Origin: Treponema vincentii F0403
Lineage (GTDB): Bacteria > Spirochaetota > Spirochaetia > Treponematales > Treponemataceae
Reading direction: 5' to 3'
NCBI RefSeq assembly: GCF_000412995.1
Contig: NZ_KE332513.1
Coordinates: 1 to 64,000 of the forward strand
Length of the DNA: 64,000 bases
Below the pieces are notes generated by a model, which saw nothing but the letters and a program-made list of their open reading frames with translations, was not told the DNA's origin and did no database searches. The translations under genes and the position numbers were made by a program. Below are positions 50,478 through 59,282 of this stretch, in pieces (the stretch's first letter is position 1; each line of letters begins with the position of its first letter).

Positions 50478-51704
50478 ATGTCCGTATTGAGTGTTACCAG
50501 TGAAATTAAAACACTGCGTAAAGTATTGCTTCATAGGCCTGGTGCCGAACTACTTCATTTAACTCCCGACACCTTAGACGAGTTGCTGTTTGACGACATT
50601 CCGTTCCTGAAAGTCGCACAGGCAGAACACGACGCCTTTGCCAAGATTTTGAGAGATAACGGAGCTGAAGTTCTGTACCTCGAAGACCTTGCCGCAGAAG
50701 CAATTAAAAAACCCGAAATTAGAACCAAGTTTATTGAGCAGTTTATCAACGAAAGCGGAGTTTATTCCGACAAATACAGAGAAATAGTTCGCGAACTGCT
50801 GACCAGCATCAAAGATAACAAACAGTTGATTTTAAAAACAATGGAAGGTATTGATATTAAAGAACTTAATGTCAAGGGAAACGTTTCATTGGTAGATTTC
50901 GTCGGCGATTCGGATTCGTCGATGGTTGTTAATCCCATGCCTAACTTGTATTTTACCCGTGATCCCTTCGCTACAATCGGAAACGGTGTAAGCTTGAATA
51001 GAATGTTCTCTGTTACCCGCAACCGCGAAACAATCTATGCCGAATACATTTTCAATCATCATCCCGATTATGCAGGCAAGGTTTCTAAGTTCTATGATCG
51101 TTACGATCCGCCTCACATTGAAGGCGGCGATATCCTCAATATAAGTGAAAAAGTTTTAGCTATCGGTATTTCTCAGCGTACCACTGCAAACGCTATCGAC
51201 CTTATCGCAAAGAAGATTTTCTTTGACAGCGATTCAAAGATCGAAACAATCCTCGCGTTTGACATTCCGGTAAGTCGCGCATTTATGCACTTGGATACGG
51301 TATTCACACAGATCGATCACGACAAATTTACCATCCATCCCGGAATCCTCGGCCCGCTCCGCGTATTCACCATCACCAAAGGCGCTGCAAAAGGCGAGCT
51401 GAAGATCGTAGAAAATGATACGACACTCGAAAAGACACTTGCTCAGTACACCGGAACCGGACATGCAGAGCTTATTCAGTGTGCGGGAGGCGACAGGATC
51501 GCAGCAGCACGCGAGCAGTGGAACGACGGTTCGAACACGCTGTGTATCAGCCCCGGAACAATTGTTGTATACGAAAGAAACGACGTTACCAACGAGATCC
51601 TCACGAAGCACGGACTGAAGGTTCTGACAATGCCGAGCGCGGAACTTTCACGCGGCCGCGGCGGTCCCCGCTGTATGAGTATGCCGCTCGTACGCGATAA
51701 CTAA
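50478..51704 (+). CDS. arcA: Arginine deiminase
   Basis: Hydrolyses arginine to citrulline and ammonia, first step of the ADI pathway; cytoplasmic. 408 aa. Conserved sites: NLYFTRDPFATIG (~155-167), HIEGGDIL (~215), the HLDTVFTQID loop (~270), and the catalytic Cys near the end in RGGPRCMSMPL (~400). The Shine-Dalgarno TAGGAGG precedes the ATG. Start of arcA-arcB-arcC-yfcC; the ADI route gives ATP and ammonia in anaerobic, acid-challenged habitats such as the gum pocket (inference). Confidence 0.97.
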   Translation: MSVLSVTSEIKTLRKVLLHRPGAELLHLTPDTLDELLFDDIPFLKVAQAEHDAFAKILRDNGAEVLYLEDLAAEAIKKPEIRTKFIEQFINESGVYSDKYREIVRELLTSIKDNKQLILKTMEGIDIKELNVKGNVSLVDFVGDSDSSMVVNPMPNLYFTRDPFATIGNGVSLNRMFSVTRNRETIYAEYIFNHHPDYAGKVSKFYDRYDPPHIEGGDILNISEKVLAIGISQRTTANAIDLIAKKIFFDSDSKIETILAFDIPVSRAFMHLDTVFTQIDHDKFTIHPGILGPLRVFTITKGAAKGELKIVENDTTLEKTLAQYTGTGHAELIQCAGGDRIAAAREQWNDGSNTLCISPGTIVVYERNDVTNEILTKHGLKVLTMPSAELSRGRGGPRCMSMPLVRDN

Positions 51705-51799
51705 TCCGTACGCCGCTCCACAATACCGATATCGCCTTTTCCCGTTTATACCGGATATTAAAAGTGCGGTGTCGGTATGTTTTGTTTTTGTACTACAAC

Positions 51800-51828
51800 T
51801 TGCACAACCAAAATCGCTGTGGTACAAT
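51800..51828 (+). promoter_or_regulatory. Internal promoter before arcB
   Basis: TTGCAC (51800-51805), 17-bp spacer, TACAAT (51823-51828) in the arcA-arcB gap. A T-rich stretch behind an imperfect ACCGATATC/GGTGTCGGT stem (51739-51790) may end arcA messages partly. Confidence 0.5.
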
Positions 51829-51945
51829 CACAAGATGGGAAGCGTTTCCGTACGAATAGTATTGGAGGCGTTTCCCTTATTCTTTACTGCCTGCAAGAGA
51901 GCGGGCATCAATTTAGCGCTATGTATAACATAGCAAGGAGTTTTT

Positions 51946-52938
51946 ATGGGTGTGAATCTTTTAGGACGAAGCTTCTTAAAATTATTGGATTTCAGCTCAG
52001 CAGAAATCAGGTATTTGTTGGATCTTTCAAAAGAATTAAAAAAATTGAAGATGACGCATACCCCGCACGATCACTTAAAAGGAAAAAACATCGTATTACT
52101 GTTTGAAAAAACCTCAACCCGTACACGCTGTTCTTTTGAAGTCGCCGCTATGGATTTAGGTATGGGTTCAACTTTCTTGGATCCGGCAAGCTCCCAGATG
52201 GGACATAAAGAGAGCATCGAAGACACCGCACGGGTTTTAGGCCGCATGTATGACGGTATCGAATACCGAGGATTCAGCCAAGAAATCGTTGAAAAATTGG
52301 CAAAATATGCGGGTGTTCCGGTTTGGAATGGCTTAACCAACGAATTCCATCCCACCCAGATGCTTGCAGACGTACTCACCGTTGAAGAGCATTTCGGTCA
52401 TTTAAAAGGTATCAAACTGACGTTTGTCGGCGATGCACGCAACAACGTTGCCAATTCACTGATGGTTGTATGTGCTAAGATGGGTATGCACTTTACCGCA
52501 TGCGGCCCCAAGGATCTGTTCCCTGCCGCCGACTTGGTAAAGACTGCTGAAGCGATTGCAAAGGAAACCGGTGCAACCATTACGCTTACCGATGATGTCG
52601 AAAAAGGCTGCAAAAATGCAGATGTATTGTATACCGACATTTGGGTATCGATGGGCGAACCCGACAGCGTATGGGAATCCCGCATTAAGCTGTTGAGCAA
52701 GTATCAGGTGAACAAGAAGATGATGGCTCTTGCCAACCACAATGCTATCTTCCTGCACTGCTTGCCTTCATTCCACGACTTGAATACGAAAGTCGGACGC
52801 GAAGTGAACGAGAAATTCGGTATTCCCGAAATGGAAGTAAGTAACGAAGTCTTTGAATCGGCACAGTCAAAGGTGTTCGATCAGGCTGAAAACCGAATGC
52901 ATACCATTAAAGCGGTTATGTATGCAACCTTAAAGTAA
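51946..52938 (+). CDS. arcB: Ornithine carbamoyltransferase, catabolic
   Basis: Splits citrulline (with phosphate) to ornithine and carbamoyl phosphate in the ADI pathway. 330 aa. The carbamoyl-phosphate loop [11 protein letters not shown] (S-T-R-T) lies at ~55-65, HPTQMLAD at ~130, and the ornithine/catalytic HCLPSFHD with Cys at ~270. CAAGGAG precedes the ATG. Length and motif set are those of bacterial ArcB/ArgF; the catabolic role is inferred from the neighbours. Confidence 0.96.
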   Translation: MGVNLLGRSFLKLLDFSSAEIRYLLDLSKELKKLKMTHTPHDHLKGKNIVLLFEKTSTRTRCSFEVAAMDLGMGSTFLDPASSQMGHKESIEDTARVLGRMYDGIEYRGFSQEIVEKLAKYAGVPVWNGLTNEFHPTQMLADVLTVEEHFGHLKGIKLTFVGDARNNVANSLMVVCAKMGMHFTACGPKDLFPAADLVKTAEAIAKETGATITLTDDVEKGCKNADVLYTDIWVSMGEPDSVWESRIKLLSKYQVNKKMMALANHNAIFLHCLPSFHDLNTKVGREVNEKFGIPEMEVSNEVFESAQSKVFDQAENRMHTIKAVMYATLK

Positions 52939-52956
52939 AGCGAGCACACTACGGAT

Positions 52957-53901
52957 ATGAAAAAAGAAAGAATTGTTGTAGCGCTCGGCGGAAACGCACT
53001 TGGAAACAACCCGCAGGAGCAGCTTGCGTTAGTAAAAGAAACGGCAAAATCGATTGTCGCACTGGCCGAAAACGGCTACGAAATTGTTATCGGACACGGT
53101 AACGGACCGCAGGTCGGTATGATTAATTTGGCTATGGACTATGCCGCAAACGGGACCGCAGGCACTCCTGCAATGCCGTTTGCCGAATGCGGTGCGATGA
53201 GCCAAGGATACATCGGTTACCACCTGCAGCAGGCAATCGGCGACGAGCTGAAACGCCGGAATGTTAAACGCGAGGTTGTATGCCTTATCACTCAAGTTCT
53301 GGTGTCCGCAGATGATCCCGCGTTTACAAATCCCAGTAAGCCCATCGGTATGTTCTATACAAAAGAACAGGCCGACAAAATTAAAGCTGAAAAACCGGAT
53401 CAGACATTCGTTGAGGATGCAGGTAGAGGCTACCGCCGCGTTGTTCCGTCACCGCAGCCGGTTGCAATCATCGAACGTCCCATTATCGAAGAACTGGTTG
53501 CCGCAGGGCACATCGTTATTACCGTCGGAGGCGGCGGTATTCCGGTTCTGCAAAAGGCAGACGGCTTACACGGCGTCGATGCGGTTATCGACAAAGATAA
53601 GTCTTGCGCAAAACTCGCTGCCGATGTTAAAGCCGATAAACTGGTTATCTTAACGGCGGTTGAGCAGGTTTGTATCAATTTCAACAAACCTAACCAGCAA
53701 GCTTTAAGCAAGCTGAACATTGCCGAAGCGGAAAAATACATCGCCGAAGGGCATTTTGCAAAGGGCAGTATGCTCCCCAAAGTGGAAGCATGTTTACAGT
53801 TTGTCCGCAACCACAAAGCAGGACAAGCGGTTATTACCTCGTTGGCAAATGCAGGCAATGCGCTGAAAGGCGGTAACAGTACGGTTATTACCGCTAACTA
53901 A
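52957..53901 (+). CDS. arcC: Carbamate kinase
   Basis: Transfers phosphate from carbamoyl phosphate to ADP, yielding ATP, CO2 and ammonia; the energy-yielding step. 314 aa. ALGGNALG (~8-15), GHGNGPQVG (~46), and the C-terminal GGGGIPVL (~193) and DKDKSCAKLA loops are present, all AAK-family features. It starts 19 bp after arcB; a hairpin at 53907-53944 separates it from yfcC. Confidence 0.96.
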   Translation: MKKERIVVALGGNALGNNPQEQLALVKETAKSIVALAENGYEIVIGHGNGPQVGMINLAMDYAANGTAGTPAMPFAECGAMSQGYIGYHLQQAIGDELKRRNVKREVVCLITQVLVSADDPAFTNPSKPIGMFYTKEQADKIKAEKPDQTFVEDAGRGYRRVVPSPQPVAIIERPIIEELVAAGHIVITVGGGGIPVLQKADGLHGVDAVIDKDKSCAKLAADVKADKLVILTAVEQVCINFNKPNQQALSKLNIAEAEKYIAEGHFAKGSMLPKVEACLQFVRNHKAGQAVITSLANAGNALKGGNSTVITAN

Positions 53902-53906
53902 TCTAT

Positions 53907-53944
53907 AGCGCTGCGGCTAAATATACCTCATTTACCGCAGCGCT
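53907..53944 (+). terminator. Hairpin between arcC and the YfcC gene
   Basis: 10-bp perfect arms AGCGCTGCGG/CCGCAGCGCT with weak T-run (TTTC); possibly a partial terminator or stabiliser. Confidence 0.55.
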
Positions 53945-54067
53945 TTCGGTTATCCCCGGTATTCCGGTTGGAGAGACGTTGTCTTTCCAGTCGGACATTG
54001 CATTGTATATCGTATAGATGCGTATATACGATGCAAACCGGTTTTTAAATAAATTGGAGGAAAAAAA

Positions 54068-55489
54068 ATGGGAAAAGATAAAAAAAAGAGGGCATCCCTC
54101 TCTGCATTCTCAATTTTGTACATTATTTTGCTTGTGTTGGCGGTAATCACATGGATTATCCCCGACGTACAGAGCGCAACGCTCGGTACTATCGTTATGG
54201 CGTCATACAATGGATTTTCCAATGCGCTTGACGTTTGTTTCTTCGTATTAGTACTCGGCGGTTTCTTGGGTATCGTAACAAAAACCGGTGCGCTTAATGC
54301 AGGTATTACTCACCTTGTAAAAAAATTGAAGGGTAATGAGCTTATTCTTATTCCTATTCTGATGACACTGTTCTCAATCGGCGGTACAACGTATGGTATG
54401 GCCGAAGAAACGGTTGCTTTCTACGGACTGCTTGCCGCAACAATGGTTGCAGCCGGTTTTGATTCAGTCGTTGGCGCCGCTACGGTATTGCTCGGCGCAG
54501 GTGTAGGTGTTCTCGGCTCAACCGTAAACCCCTTTGCAACCGGTATCGCTATTGACAGTATCAACAAGAGTTTTGAAGAACTGGGTATTCAGAGCAGCGT
54601 AAACAACGGTATTGTTATTGCTTTGGGTATTGTTCTCTGGCTTTCTTCTCTCATCATTGCTTGTTCATTTGTTATGGCTTATGCAAAGAAAGTAAAGAGA
54701 GATAAGGGATCGACCATTCTTTCATTACAAGAACAAGAAATCATGAACGCGGAATTCTCAAAGAAAGATACGGATGTTGAAGTTGAATATACCGGAAAGA
54801 TGAAACTTTCGATGGGCATCTTTGCATTCGGCTTCTTGGTAATGATTATTTCCGTTATTCCGTGGGATAAGTTCAATGTTACCGTATTCCAAGGTTGGTC
54901 TTCTTTCCTGACCGGTGCTGCAATCGGTGAATGGTGGTTCGGCGAACTGGGTATGTGGTTCTTTATCATCGGTTTGATTATTGCGTTTATCAATAGATTT
55001 ACCGAAAACGAAATTGTTTCCGCATTTATGGAAGGCGCAAAGGATATTATGGGCGTTGTTCTGGTTATCGCTGTTGCTCGCGGTGCTTCCGTATTGATGG
55101 GCGAAACCGGTTTGGACAAGTACGTGCTTGAGCATGCTTCAAAAGCATTGGAAGGTTTACCGGCATTTGCATTTGCACCGCTTTCATACATCCTGTATGC
55201 ATTGCTGTCCTTTGTTATTCCGTCAACCTCTGGTTTGGCAACCGTATCGATGCCGATTATGGGTCCGCTTGCACAGAACTTAGGCTATAACCCCGCTGTT
55301 ATGGTTATGATTTTCTCGGCAGCATCCGGTATCCTGAACCTCTTTACCCCCACGAGCGGTGTTGTTATGGGCGGTCTTGCGAGCGCACGTATCGAATACA
55401 GCACTTGGCTCAAGTTTGTCGGCAAAATCCTTGCCGTACTGTTTATCGTCAACCTCGTCGTTCTTACGGTAGGTATGATGGTTCTTTAA
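54068..55489 (+). CDS. YfcC-family basic amino-acid/ornithine carrier (arginine pathway)
   Basis: 473 aa, about 11-12 membrane segments. Family features: a short basic N-terminus (GKDKKKRASLSAF), GTTYGMAEETVAFYGLLAA (~100-120), STVNPFATGIAIDSIN (~157) and SFVIPSTSGLATVSMPIMGP (~380). In many ADI operons an ArcD or YfcC-type carrier exchanges arginine for ornithine, so this is the likely role (inference). GGAGG precedes the ATG. The strong terminator at 55539 ends the operon. Confidence 0.9.
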   Translation: MGKDKKKRASLSAFSILYIILLVLAVITWIIPDVQSATLGTIVMASYNGFSNALDVCFFVLVLGGFLGIVTKTGALNAGITHLVKKLKGNELILIPILMTLFSIGGTTYGMAEETVAFYGLLAATMVAAGFDSVVGAATVLLGAGVGVLGSTVNPFATGIAIDSINKSFEELGIQSSVNNGIVIALGIVLWLSSLIIACSFVMAYAKKVKRDKGSTILSLQEQEIMNAEFSKKDTDVEVEYTGKMKLSMGIFAFGFLVMIISVIPWDKFNVTVFQGWSSFLTGAAIGEWWFGELGMWFFIIGLIIAFINRFTENEIVSAFMEGAKDIMGVVLVIAVARGASVLMGETGLDKYVLEHASKALEGLPAFAFAPLSYILYALLSFVIPSTSGLATVSMPIMGPLAQNLGYNPAVMVMIFSAASGILNLFTPTSGVVMGGLASARIEYSTWLKFVGKILAVLFIVNLVVLTVGMMVL

Positions 55490-55497
55490 AAAAGCGC

Positions 55498-55588
55498 TGC
55501 CTCGGCATAAAAGCTGAGGCAACAATTCTCTATTATATAAACTAAAGCAGCCTATTAATCTTTATGGGTTAATAGGCTGCTTTAGTTT
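55498..55588 (+). terminator. Two consecutive hairpins ending the ADI operon
   Basis: The first is TGCCTCGGC-ATAAAA-GCTGAGGCA (55498-55521). The second has 20-bp perfect arms (AAACTAAAGCAGCCTATTAA at 55539-55558 and its complement at 55569-55588) around a 10-base loop. Both stem ends are AT, and T-rich sequence is part of the arm. The remaining part of the 335-bp gap holds the methyltransferase promoter. Confidence 0.75.
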
Positions 55589-55731
55589 AGTGTGTACGGT
55601 AAAGTTTTCGTTATACTTTTTTTACTGATGGGTATTCTTTTACCGTATCATGCAGTTGAATACTTTGAGATATGAAAACCGTTTTAACGGAAAAATAGAA
55701 AAAACGAAAACTGTCGCCATCCCCCGCCCTC

Positions 55732-55760
55732 TTGACTTAAACTTGAATTTAATTTGTATA
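55732..55760 (+). promoter_or_regulatory. Putative promoter of the methyltransferase gene
   Basis: TTGACT (55732-55737), 17-bp spacer, TGTATA (55755-55760), with TATATA and TATAGT alternatives just downstream; leader of ~60 nt. Confidence 0.4.
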
Positions 55761-55824
55761 TATAGTAAGCAGATAGATGCTAAGATATTTTCCGCTAAAG
55801 CGTTGAGGGTTATAGGAGGTTGTT

Positions 55825-56634
55825 ATGAACGAATTTAACGGCGTGGCCGATACGATGCTTATACCGATGGCAGCTCGGATTTATGCGTCTAAACATTTTC
55901 CTGAATATTTTTATGATAAAACCGCTTTGTCGCTGGAAGCAAAAATTCCGGCAGGAACATTTGAGCGGATTTGGAAATCGTCGTCAGAATATACGATGCT
56001 GGCTTCCGTCGCCCGTTATTATAACTTTGACGAGATGATAAAAGCCTTTGCAGCCAAGCATCAAAAATGCAATATCATCAACCTTGGCGCGGGGCTGGAA
56101 ACGGCAGCATTCAGATTGGCGGAAGTCGATGTTCCTTTTTACGAAATAGATTTACCTGAAGTGATAGAACTGCGTAAAAATATTTTAAAATCGAAAGAAA
56201 ACGAAACCCTTATCGGTGCAGATATTTTTACACTCGAATGGGCAAACGGCATTGATCTTTCCCTTCCGTCGTTGCTGATTGTGTCCGGTGTATTCCAGTA
56301 TTTCCGCGAAGAAAAAGTGCTAACCTTTTTATCGGCGATTAAACAGCGCTTCCCCAAAGGTGAATTGATTTTTGATGCCACCAATTCGATCGGTATAAAA
56401 TACGCCAATAAATATGTGCAAAAAACAGGGAACACTTCTGCACAGATGTATTTTTATGTGGATGACGGCGTGGCTTTTGCACAAAAATGCGGCATGCAAC
56501 TGCTGGAACAGCGCTCTTTTTATACCGTTGCACGGAAAATGCTCAAGCGCAAATTAAAGCTGTATACCCGCATTGCAATGAAAGTGTGCGACGATGGCGG
56601 TAGAACCATTATTTTACATTTAAAGCTGAATTAA
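55825..56634 (+). CDS. Class I SAM-dependent methyltransferase, leucine carboxyl methyltransferase-like
   Basis: 269 aa, cytoplasmic. SAM-binding motif I NIINLGAGLETAAFRL (~90-105), acidic end of strand 2 in YEIDLPEV, LIVSGVFQYF (motif IV-like, ~152-161) and a C-terminal extension. The fold resembles the LCM/TcmP group (PF04072) that methylates carboxyls or small hydroxyls; the acceptor is unknown. GGAGG precedes the ATG at 55825. It stands alone between the ADI operon and the 630-aa gene. Confidence 0.8.
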   Translation: MNEFNGVADTMLIPMAARIYASKHFPEYFYDKTALSLEAKIPAGTFERIWKSSSEYTMLASVARYYNFDEMIKAFAAKHQKCNIINLGAGLETAAFRLAEVDVPFYEIDLPEVIELRKNILKSKENETLIGADIFTLEWANGIDLSLPSLLIVSGVFQYFREEKVLTFLSAIKQRFPKGELIFDATNSIGIKYANKYVQKTGNTSAQMYFYVDDGVAFAQKCGMQLLEQRSFYTVARKMLKRKLKLYTRIAMKVCDDGGRTIILHLKLN

Positions 56635-56652
56635 GCGGATATTCAGGACAAT

Positions 56653-56696
56653 CGCCGGGAACCTCTAAAAATATCAGTTTTTAGAGATACCCTGCT
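56653..56696. repeat. GGAACCTCTAAAAA hairpin repeat
   Basis: GGAACCTCTAAAAA and TTTTTAGAGATACCCTGC form a 12-bp stem with TATCAG loop. The tail ACCCTGCTATG matches that at 11516. Confidence 0.55.
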
Positions 56697-56744
56697 ATGT
56701 TTTACCACCGCGGGATATTGTAGGAAAAACTCTTAATCTTACTC

Positions 56745-56773
56745 TTGTTCAATTAAAAAAAGTATGCGATAAT
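56745..56773 (+). promoter_or_regulatory. Promoter with near-leaderless start
   Basis: TTGTTC (56745-56750), 17-bp spacer, extended -10 TGC-GATAAT (56768-56773). Predicted start ~3 nt before the ATG at 56783. Confidence 0.45.
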
Positions 56774-56782
56774 AATAGACAA

Positions 56783-58675
56783 ATGGCTGTTAGTGTAAAA
56801 CTCCCGGATATTTTACGCACTTATGCTCTGCGTTTTAATAGTCCATTTGTTGGGATTAGCGAATTAACCGATTATTTACGAAAGTATGCTCAAAGAAATA
56901 TAGCCGAAAAGCCTGAATGCGCTTCTTTTATCGATATATCGGAAACAAGATTGTTAACAGAGCTCGAAGCTCTTGAGTTGGAAGGAAAAGTAGAGCTCAT
57001 CGACGATAAACGGAAAGGTAAAATCGTTTTTGTTCCGTTCTATTTCCTTGATAAAGTAAGCCGGCAATATGAAACGATCCGTGAAAAACCGGAATTGCCG
57101 TTTCCGCTTGCCAGCTCAATACCGCAGAATTTTTCCAAGCGATTCCTTAGATATATCAGAATAAATACGGATTTTACCGACCTGCAGCCGGAAACGGGAA
57201 ACGATACTTTTCTGTATCAGCTTATGTTTCCGGACGATACCCCTCCGCTTATATTCCCCGGTAATTTTTCTACCGATCAGATGCTTGATTTTGCAATTGC
57301 AAAATTGCGTTTTTTCTTTCAGAAAGATGAATTGAGGGATTTTATTCAAAAAAAATTGATAACGGCTAATCCCGGAAAAGAATATTCAATTAGAAAATTT
57401 ATTCTTACGATTCAAGCCCATTCTTCAGAGGCGATGTATACCTTAAAAAAGTCGGGCGATGTCTACTTGTATTGGAGCTATCTTTGTTCCGTAGTAAAGC
57501 AGGAATTTTCCAAGAAAACCGAAAAAATGAGTGATGAAATCACCATTTTACAGGCCATTTTTATCATTGAATACCTCAATAACTATTACCGGAATAAGAC
57601 ACAGCAGTCTCTCCAGCGGGAAACGGCGCTAAAGAATCTCGATTTGGCTCTTCAAAAACCTCCTTATTATTTTAATAAGAACGCTATTGTTAATTTTAAA
57701 GATTCCCGCGGGGTACCGCTGCTCGGTCAATACAGTCAGCAGGATCTTGAAGATTATATACAGGAAAAAACAGCTTCGGACGGCGATGCCAATTTACCCG
57801 ATCTTCTCAGCTTTAAAACACCTGACGGAGAACGGTACTACATCATGTTGGATAAAACCGTGCCGCTGATTATCTCGCTCGTAAATGATAACCGGAAGAA
57901 ATTACGGGATGTTTGCTTAAAAAAATGGTACCAACAGTTGATCCGTTTTGAACAAACCGAGGCAATGCACACTGACTCTGCATTCAATCAGCTTTTAAAG
58001 ACACTCTGTTCGGAATATGTGCCGATATTGTATGCATTGCTGGGTGCACCGTTTATCCCTATGCTGTCTGCCGATAAACGTATTACCGAACATCAGGCAG
58101 CAGAAATCAGAAGAATATTTTCCCGCGATCGGTTGTTGTCGTATATCGACTTATTTATGTTGAACAGACAAGAACTGTTAACCGACGCAAGAATTCTATT
58201 GCCTTTTTGGTATACAATTCCGATTATTTCTTCTATTATTGCTTTCTTTATGCGTCCTAAAAAAGCACGGCATACTACACGAAAGGGGAATTCCAAATCG
58301 GAAGCTCTGCCATCGCAATCGCAAATTACCAGTAAAAAAATTTCACCGCGGGAAATAGCAAGCGAGCTACAGGCAGAATTTATTCCTGCGAATAAAAGTT
58401 TACAGGACTGTATTATTGAACAGCTCGATCTATGGAATACGATTATCGATCCCGTAATTAGAAAGCAAAATGCCGACGATGTTAACGCCTTTATCCGCGA
58501 CCAAGTAAAGATAGCGCATAGGACTCAATCGTTTTCAAAGCTAACCTCCGACCGTATCCGGAATTTAGCGGATGCGATTGTCAGTACGCCCGGTTTAGCG
58601 AAGGTAAAAAATAAAGCGGCGCTACGGCTTTACACGGAATACTATATATTATGGCTTGTGCTGCATTCCGTGTAA
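56783..58675 (+). CDS. Large hypothetical protein, 630 aa
   Basis: No signal peptide. The N-terminal ~90 residues look like a winged-helix-type fold (FVGISELTDYLRKYAQRNI ... LEALELEGKVELIDDKRKG). A single strongly hydrophobic stretch lies near residues 470-492 (LPFWYTIPIISSIIAFFM), followed by a basic patch (RPKKARHTTRKGNSK) and a helical C-terminal domain (~520-630). No catalytic motif is visible and no family is recognised. It has no ribosome site, and a promoter places the transcript start ~3 nt before the ATG, so a leaderless message is likely. The next gene is trxA. Confidence 0.7.
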   Translation: MAVSVKLPDILRTYALRFNSPFVGISELTDYLRKYAQRNIAEKPECASFIDISETRLLTELEALELEGKVELIDDKRKGKIVFVPFYFLDKVSRQYETIREKPELPFPLASSIPQNFSKRFLRYIRINTDFTDLQPETGNDTFLYQLMFPDDTPPLIFPGNFSTDQMLDFAIAKLRFFFQKDELRDFIQKKLITANPGKEYSIRKFILTIQAHSSEAMYTLKKSGDVYLYWSYLCSVVKQEFSKKTEKMSDEITILQAIFIIEYLNNYYRNKTQQSLQRETALKNLDLALQKPPYYFNKNAIVNFKDSRGVPLLGQYSQQDLEDYIQEKTASDGDANLPDLLSFKTPDGERYYIMLDKTVPLIISLVNDNRKKLRDVCLKKWYQQLIRFEQTEAMHTDSAFNQLLKTLCSEYVPILYALLGAPFIPMLSADKRITEHQAAEIRRIFSRDRLLSYIDLFMLNRQELLTDARILLPFWYTIPIISSIIAFFMRPKKARHTTRKGNSKSEALPSQSQITSKKISPREIASELQAEFIPANKSLQDCIIEQLDLWNTIIDPVIRKQNADDVNAFIRDQVKIAHRTQSFSKLTSDRIRNLADAIVSTPGLAKVKNKAALRLYTEYYILWLVLHSV

Positions 58676-58857
58676 TCAACAACCCCGACGCAAGCACCGG
58701 GGTATTAAACTCTCCGCACGAATAAAAAGATAGGCATAATTCTATTGCCGTTTTGTAAATATCATCTGTTCGATGGTGTTCTTTTTTTGTATCTTAATGA
58801 TATAGAAATAGATAATTACCGTATGCGGTAAAAAGTAAATTTATGGAGGAAATTAGT

Positions 58858-59163
58858 ATGGCTATACTACATTTAAATCAAGACAATTTTGATAAGACAA
58901 TCAATGCTGCGGAAACGGCATTGGTAGATTTCTGGGCGCCGTGGTGCGGACCTTGTAAAATGCTCGGTCCTGTTTTTGAAGAAGCGGAAAAAGATGCAAA
59001 CGGCAAAGCAACCTTTGCAAAGGTTAATGTTGATGAACAGCAAGACCTGGCAGTCAGATTCGGCGTTACCAGTATTCCGACGCTCATTCTTTTCAAAAAC
59101 GGACAGGAAGTAAAGCGCTCTCTCGGATTTATCGATAAATCCAAGATACTGGCACTACTCTAA
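58858..59163 (+). CDS. trxA: Thioredoxin
   Basis: Small dithiol reductant, 101 aa. DFWAPWCGPCKMLGPV with the redox WCGPCK (~29-34) and cis-Pro TSIPTLILF (~73). ATG at 58858 is 8 bp from GGAGG; a longer reading from 58843 is unlikely. In the same direction as the unknown gene before it, 183 bp apart, and probably with its own promoter. A short hairpin lies at 58681-58705. Confidence 0.96.
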   Translation: MAILHLNQDNFDKTINAAETALVDFWAPWCGPCKMLGPVFEEAEKDANGKATFAKVNVDEQQDLAVRFGVTSIPTLILFKNGQEVKRSLGFIDKSKILALL

Positions 59164-59282
59164 AAAGCATAAAAGAAAGCAATTTTATAAAATAATGTAA
59201 TGCCGGCATGTTTCGTCTGCGGAATAGCCCGTCTGCCGAACAGCCGGTTTGAGATATGAAACCTTGTGAAAAAAGCTCACCT

